Notes under the pieces: model-generated
Databases searched by the model: none
What the model saw: the letters and a program-made list of their open reading frames with translations, nothing else
Told to the model about the DNA's origin: nothing
Part shown: positions 62,415-64,000 of the stretch, one piece after another
How positions within the stretch are numbered: the first letter of the stretch is position 1
Layout: every line of letters begins with the position of its first letter
Position numbers and translations under genes: made by a program
Assembly (NCBI GenBank): GCA_030537195.1
Contig: JAUNOK010000004.1
Coordinates: forward strand, 1 to 64,000
Origin: Eubacteriales bacterium
Lineage (GTDB): Bacteria > Bacillota > Clostridia > Lachnospirales > Lachnospiraceae
Reading direction: 5' to 3'
DNA: 64,000 nucleotides

Positions 62415-63605
62415 TTATTTCAATCTGTTAAACTGCTCTATAACATATTCAACCTGCTCATCTGTAAGACATGTGTGCAGAGGAAGTGTTATCTCATTGC
62501 GATACATATTATATGAATTAGGAAAATCCTTAATATCAAATCCCATATTCTTATATGCCGTATGCATTGGAAGCGGCTTAAAATGCACATTAGTTGCAAC
62601 GCCTGCCTCTGCAAGTCTTGTAATCAGCGCATTACGCTCCTCAACATCCTTTCCAAGAAGTCTTACAAGATACAGATGACCACTTGAAGTATACTCATCT
62701 GTAAAATGTTTCATAATATCCACATCATCAGCGCCAATACCTTCTGTGTATCTCTCAATAATATCTCTTCTTCTCTTAAGAAGTCCTGGATATCTCTTAA
62801 GCTGCACAAGACCAATAGAAGCCATAATATCAGTCATGTTACATTTGTAATAAGTTCCCTTGATATCATATTCCCATGCACCAAGCTTAGTCTTTGCAAG
62901 CGCATCCTTAGACTGTCCGTGAAGTGAGAAAAGCATAATCTGCTTATAGATATCCTCATCATCAATTCCCGGAATAGTTCTCCATGTAAGAGCGCCGCCT
63001 TCTGCTGTTGTAAGATTCTTGACTGCGTGGAATGAAAAGCTTGTAAAATCAGCCTTCATACCGCTCATAATGCCGCCCTCACTTGCACCAAAGCCATGTG
63101 CAGAGTCAGCAACTATAGCTACTCTTCCGATTGCTTCCTGTAACTTATTCCCCGGCTTAAATATATCCTTCTTACTCTCGACAATCTTTCTTATCCTGTC
63201 ATAATCCACCATGACTCCACCAATATCTACAGGTATGACAGCTTTGGTATTCTCATTGATTGCCGCCTCAAGTGCATCATAATCAAGATGATATGTGTCC
63301 TTTTCAACATCAATAAGCACAATCTTTGCATTAACATGTGCAACAACACTTGCAGATGCAGTATAAGTATAAGCCGGCACGATAACTTCATCGCCCTCGC
63401 CTATTCCAAGTAAACGAAGTGCAATCTCAAGACATGCTGTAGCCGAATTAAGACATGCAGCCCTGTTGCAGCCTACAAACTGTGCAATATTTCTTTCAAA
63501 CTCTTTAGTTCTTGGACCTGTTGTAATCCATCCTGATCTGAGTGCCTCAGCAACTGCCTGAATCTCTTCCTCTGTTATATCTGGTGGTGAAAATGAAATA
63601 TTCAT
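62415..63605 (-). CDS. DegT/DnrJ/EryC1 aminotransferase (PglE-like)
   Basis: A 396-residue PLP aminotransferase with SGWITTGPRTKEFE, NSATACLEIALRLLG, ADSAHGFGA and the PLP Lys in SFHAVKNLTTAEGG. It should aminate the keto-sugar made by the CapD/PglF-like enzyme. No acetyltransferase (PglD) is in the operon. It is the first gene; GAGGAG lies upstream of its ATG. Confidence 0.92.
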   Translation of the reverse strand: MNISFSPPDITEEEIQAVAEALRSGWITTGPRTKEFERNIAQFVGCNRAACLNSATACLEIALRLLGIGEGDEVIVPAYTYTASASVVAHVNAKIVLIDVEKDTYHLDYDALEAAINENTKAVIPVDIGGVMVDYDRIRKIVESKKDIFKPGNKLQEAIGRVAIVADSAHGFGASEGGIMSGMKADFTSFSFHAVKNLTTAEGGALTWRTIPGIDDEDIYKQIMLFSLHGQSKDALAKTKLGAWEYDIKGTYYKCNMTDIMASIGLVQLKRYPGLLKRRRDIIERYTEGIGADDVDIMKHFTDEYTSSGHLYLVRLLGKDVEERNALITRLAEAGVATNVHFKPLPMHTAYKNMGFDIKDFPNSYNMYRNEITLPLHTCLTDEQVEYVIEQFNRLK

Positions 63606-63673
63606 AATTAATTATCTCCTCTTCGTAGTATATCCAATCCGCAAAACTTATACCCTCGTATCCTCCGATTTTA

Positions 63674-64000
63674 TCACAGACCGCACATTTTATCAATTAA
63701 TTCTCGCCTGCGCCCGTTCTGTGCTATGACAGTTTTTAATTTATCAATATTCTTGGCAGGAACCCACGCCTTTCCTGCATTATAATACTGGTTAATTATC
63801 TTCCAGAATTTCTCTGGAAAACTAAGCAATGCAACAAGCATCTCAAGGTCATCATCATCGATTGGCTTACATCGGTCATATTCATCCACCAGCCTGTATG
63901 CAACATTAATATCCCAATCATGTTTTTCCATTACTTTTCTAAGAAACTGATACAGGTCCACAATCTGACAATCATTGTGACATTTTTCGAAATTAGTAAC
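63674..64000 (-). CDS. Partial CotS-like spore coat protein (C-terminus)
   Basis: The frame is open to the right edge, so the N-terminal part is missing; about 108 codons are visible. DLYQFLRKVMEKHDWD and LLSFPEKFWKIINQYY are typical of the C-terminal region of CotS/YsxE-type proteins, which have a kinase-like (APH) fold. The apparent GTG at 63961 is an internal codon, since the frame continues upstream. Confidence 0.8.
   Translation of the reverse strand, partial: VTNFEKCHNDCQIVDLYQFLRKVMEKHDWDINVAYRLVDEYDRCKPIDDDDLEMLVALLSFPEKFWKIINQYYNAGKAWVPAKNIDKLKTVIAQNGRRRELIDKMCGL

Noticed and set aside
62415-63605. Aminotransferase making 2-aminoethylphosphonate
   Set aside because: It is a DegT-type sugar aminotransferase in a separate operon with PglF- and PglC-like genes, not a class V AEP transaminase.
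1-64000. CRISPR arrays, insertion sequences, prophage or attachment sites
   Set aside because: No regularly spaced repeats, transposase motifs, integrase or phage genes were seen on either strand, and the tRNA has no adjacent integrase.

Overview
The window is AT-rich chromosomal DNA from a low-GC Gram-positive bacterium, most likely a Lachnospiraceae-type gut Clostridium relative. The evidence is the gene style: strong GGAGG-type ribosome sites, a spore-coat CotS-like protein, a YtrA-type GntR/ABC operon, DUF3048 and GH25 proteins, and a clostridial surface-polysaccharide repertoire. The genus cannot be fixed from sequence alone. Nearly every gene is on the minus strand, so operons read from right to left. 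I see one tRNA and no rRNA, IS element, phage or CRISPR array.

Layout by region. 1-5.3 kb: a membrane-anchored protein running off the left edge, two membrane-anchored GH25 muramidases (one with choline-binding-type repeats) and a GT2 glycosyltransferase. 5.5-12.5 kb: a small plus-strand ORF, UDP-galactopyranose mutase, a GntR-ABC transporter operon with a clear promoter and operator, two membrane or exported proteins, and tRNA-Leu. 12.7-19.2 kb: a Dlt-like operon (GtrA, adenylating ligase, LysA/BtrK-like PLP decarboxylase, carrier protein, MBOAT acyltransferase, SGNH/DltD-like protein). 19.2-23 kb: a small ORF that starts like an adenylation enzyme, then an operon with an HTH-LicC-LicA fusion, a one-helix membrane protein and an NCS1-type permease. 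23.1-29.3 kb: a phosphonate operon (phosphoesterase, epimerase, nucleotidyltransferase, unassigned dehydrogenase, cytidylyltransferase-PEP mutase fusion, phosphonopyruvate decarboxylase). 29.3-58.5 kb: a large surface-polysaccharide locus. 58.7-63.6 kb: an operon for the initiating sugar (CapD/PglF-like dehydratase, ExoA-like GT2, sugar-phosphate transferase, PglE-like aminotransferase). The right edge holds the end of a CotS-like gene.

How the genes may work together. The polysaccharide locus makes GDP-D-rhamnose (manC, gmd, rmd) and a CDP-3,6-dideoxyhexose (rfbF, rfbG, rfbH). A thiamine-dependent enzyme and a reductase in yerE-yerF order probably extend the latter to a branched-chain sugar. 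Five GT4-type enzymes, two GT2 enzymes, three large GT-C-like membrane proteins, an ABC exporter (Wzm/Wzt), a Wzx-like flippase and an MBOAT/SGNH pair build, export and acylate the polymer. A LicD protein in this locus is the probable transferase for the phosphocholine-like or phosphonate groups made by the neighbouring operons.

The most interesting points are: (1) the same inverted repeat, TGTTCATT-N20/21-AATGAACA, just downstream of the predicted promoters of both the HTH-LicC-LicA operon and the phosphonate operon, implying a shared regulon probably controlled by the HTH of the fusion enzyme; (2) a Dlt-like operon containing a fold-III PLP decarboxylase, which suggests that a decarboxylated (omega-amino) acyl group, not D-alanine, is put on the surface; (3) a yersiniose-like branched-sugar pathway in a Gram-positive. 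All functions are inferred from sequence motifs and gene order.
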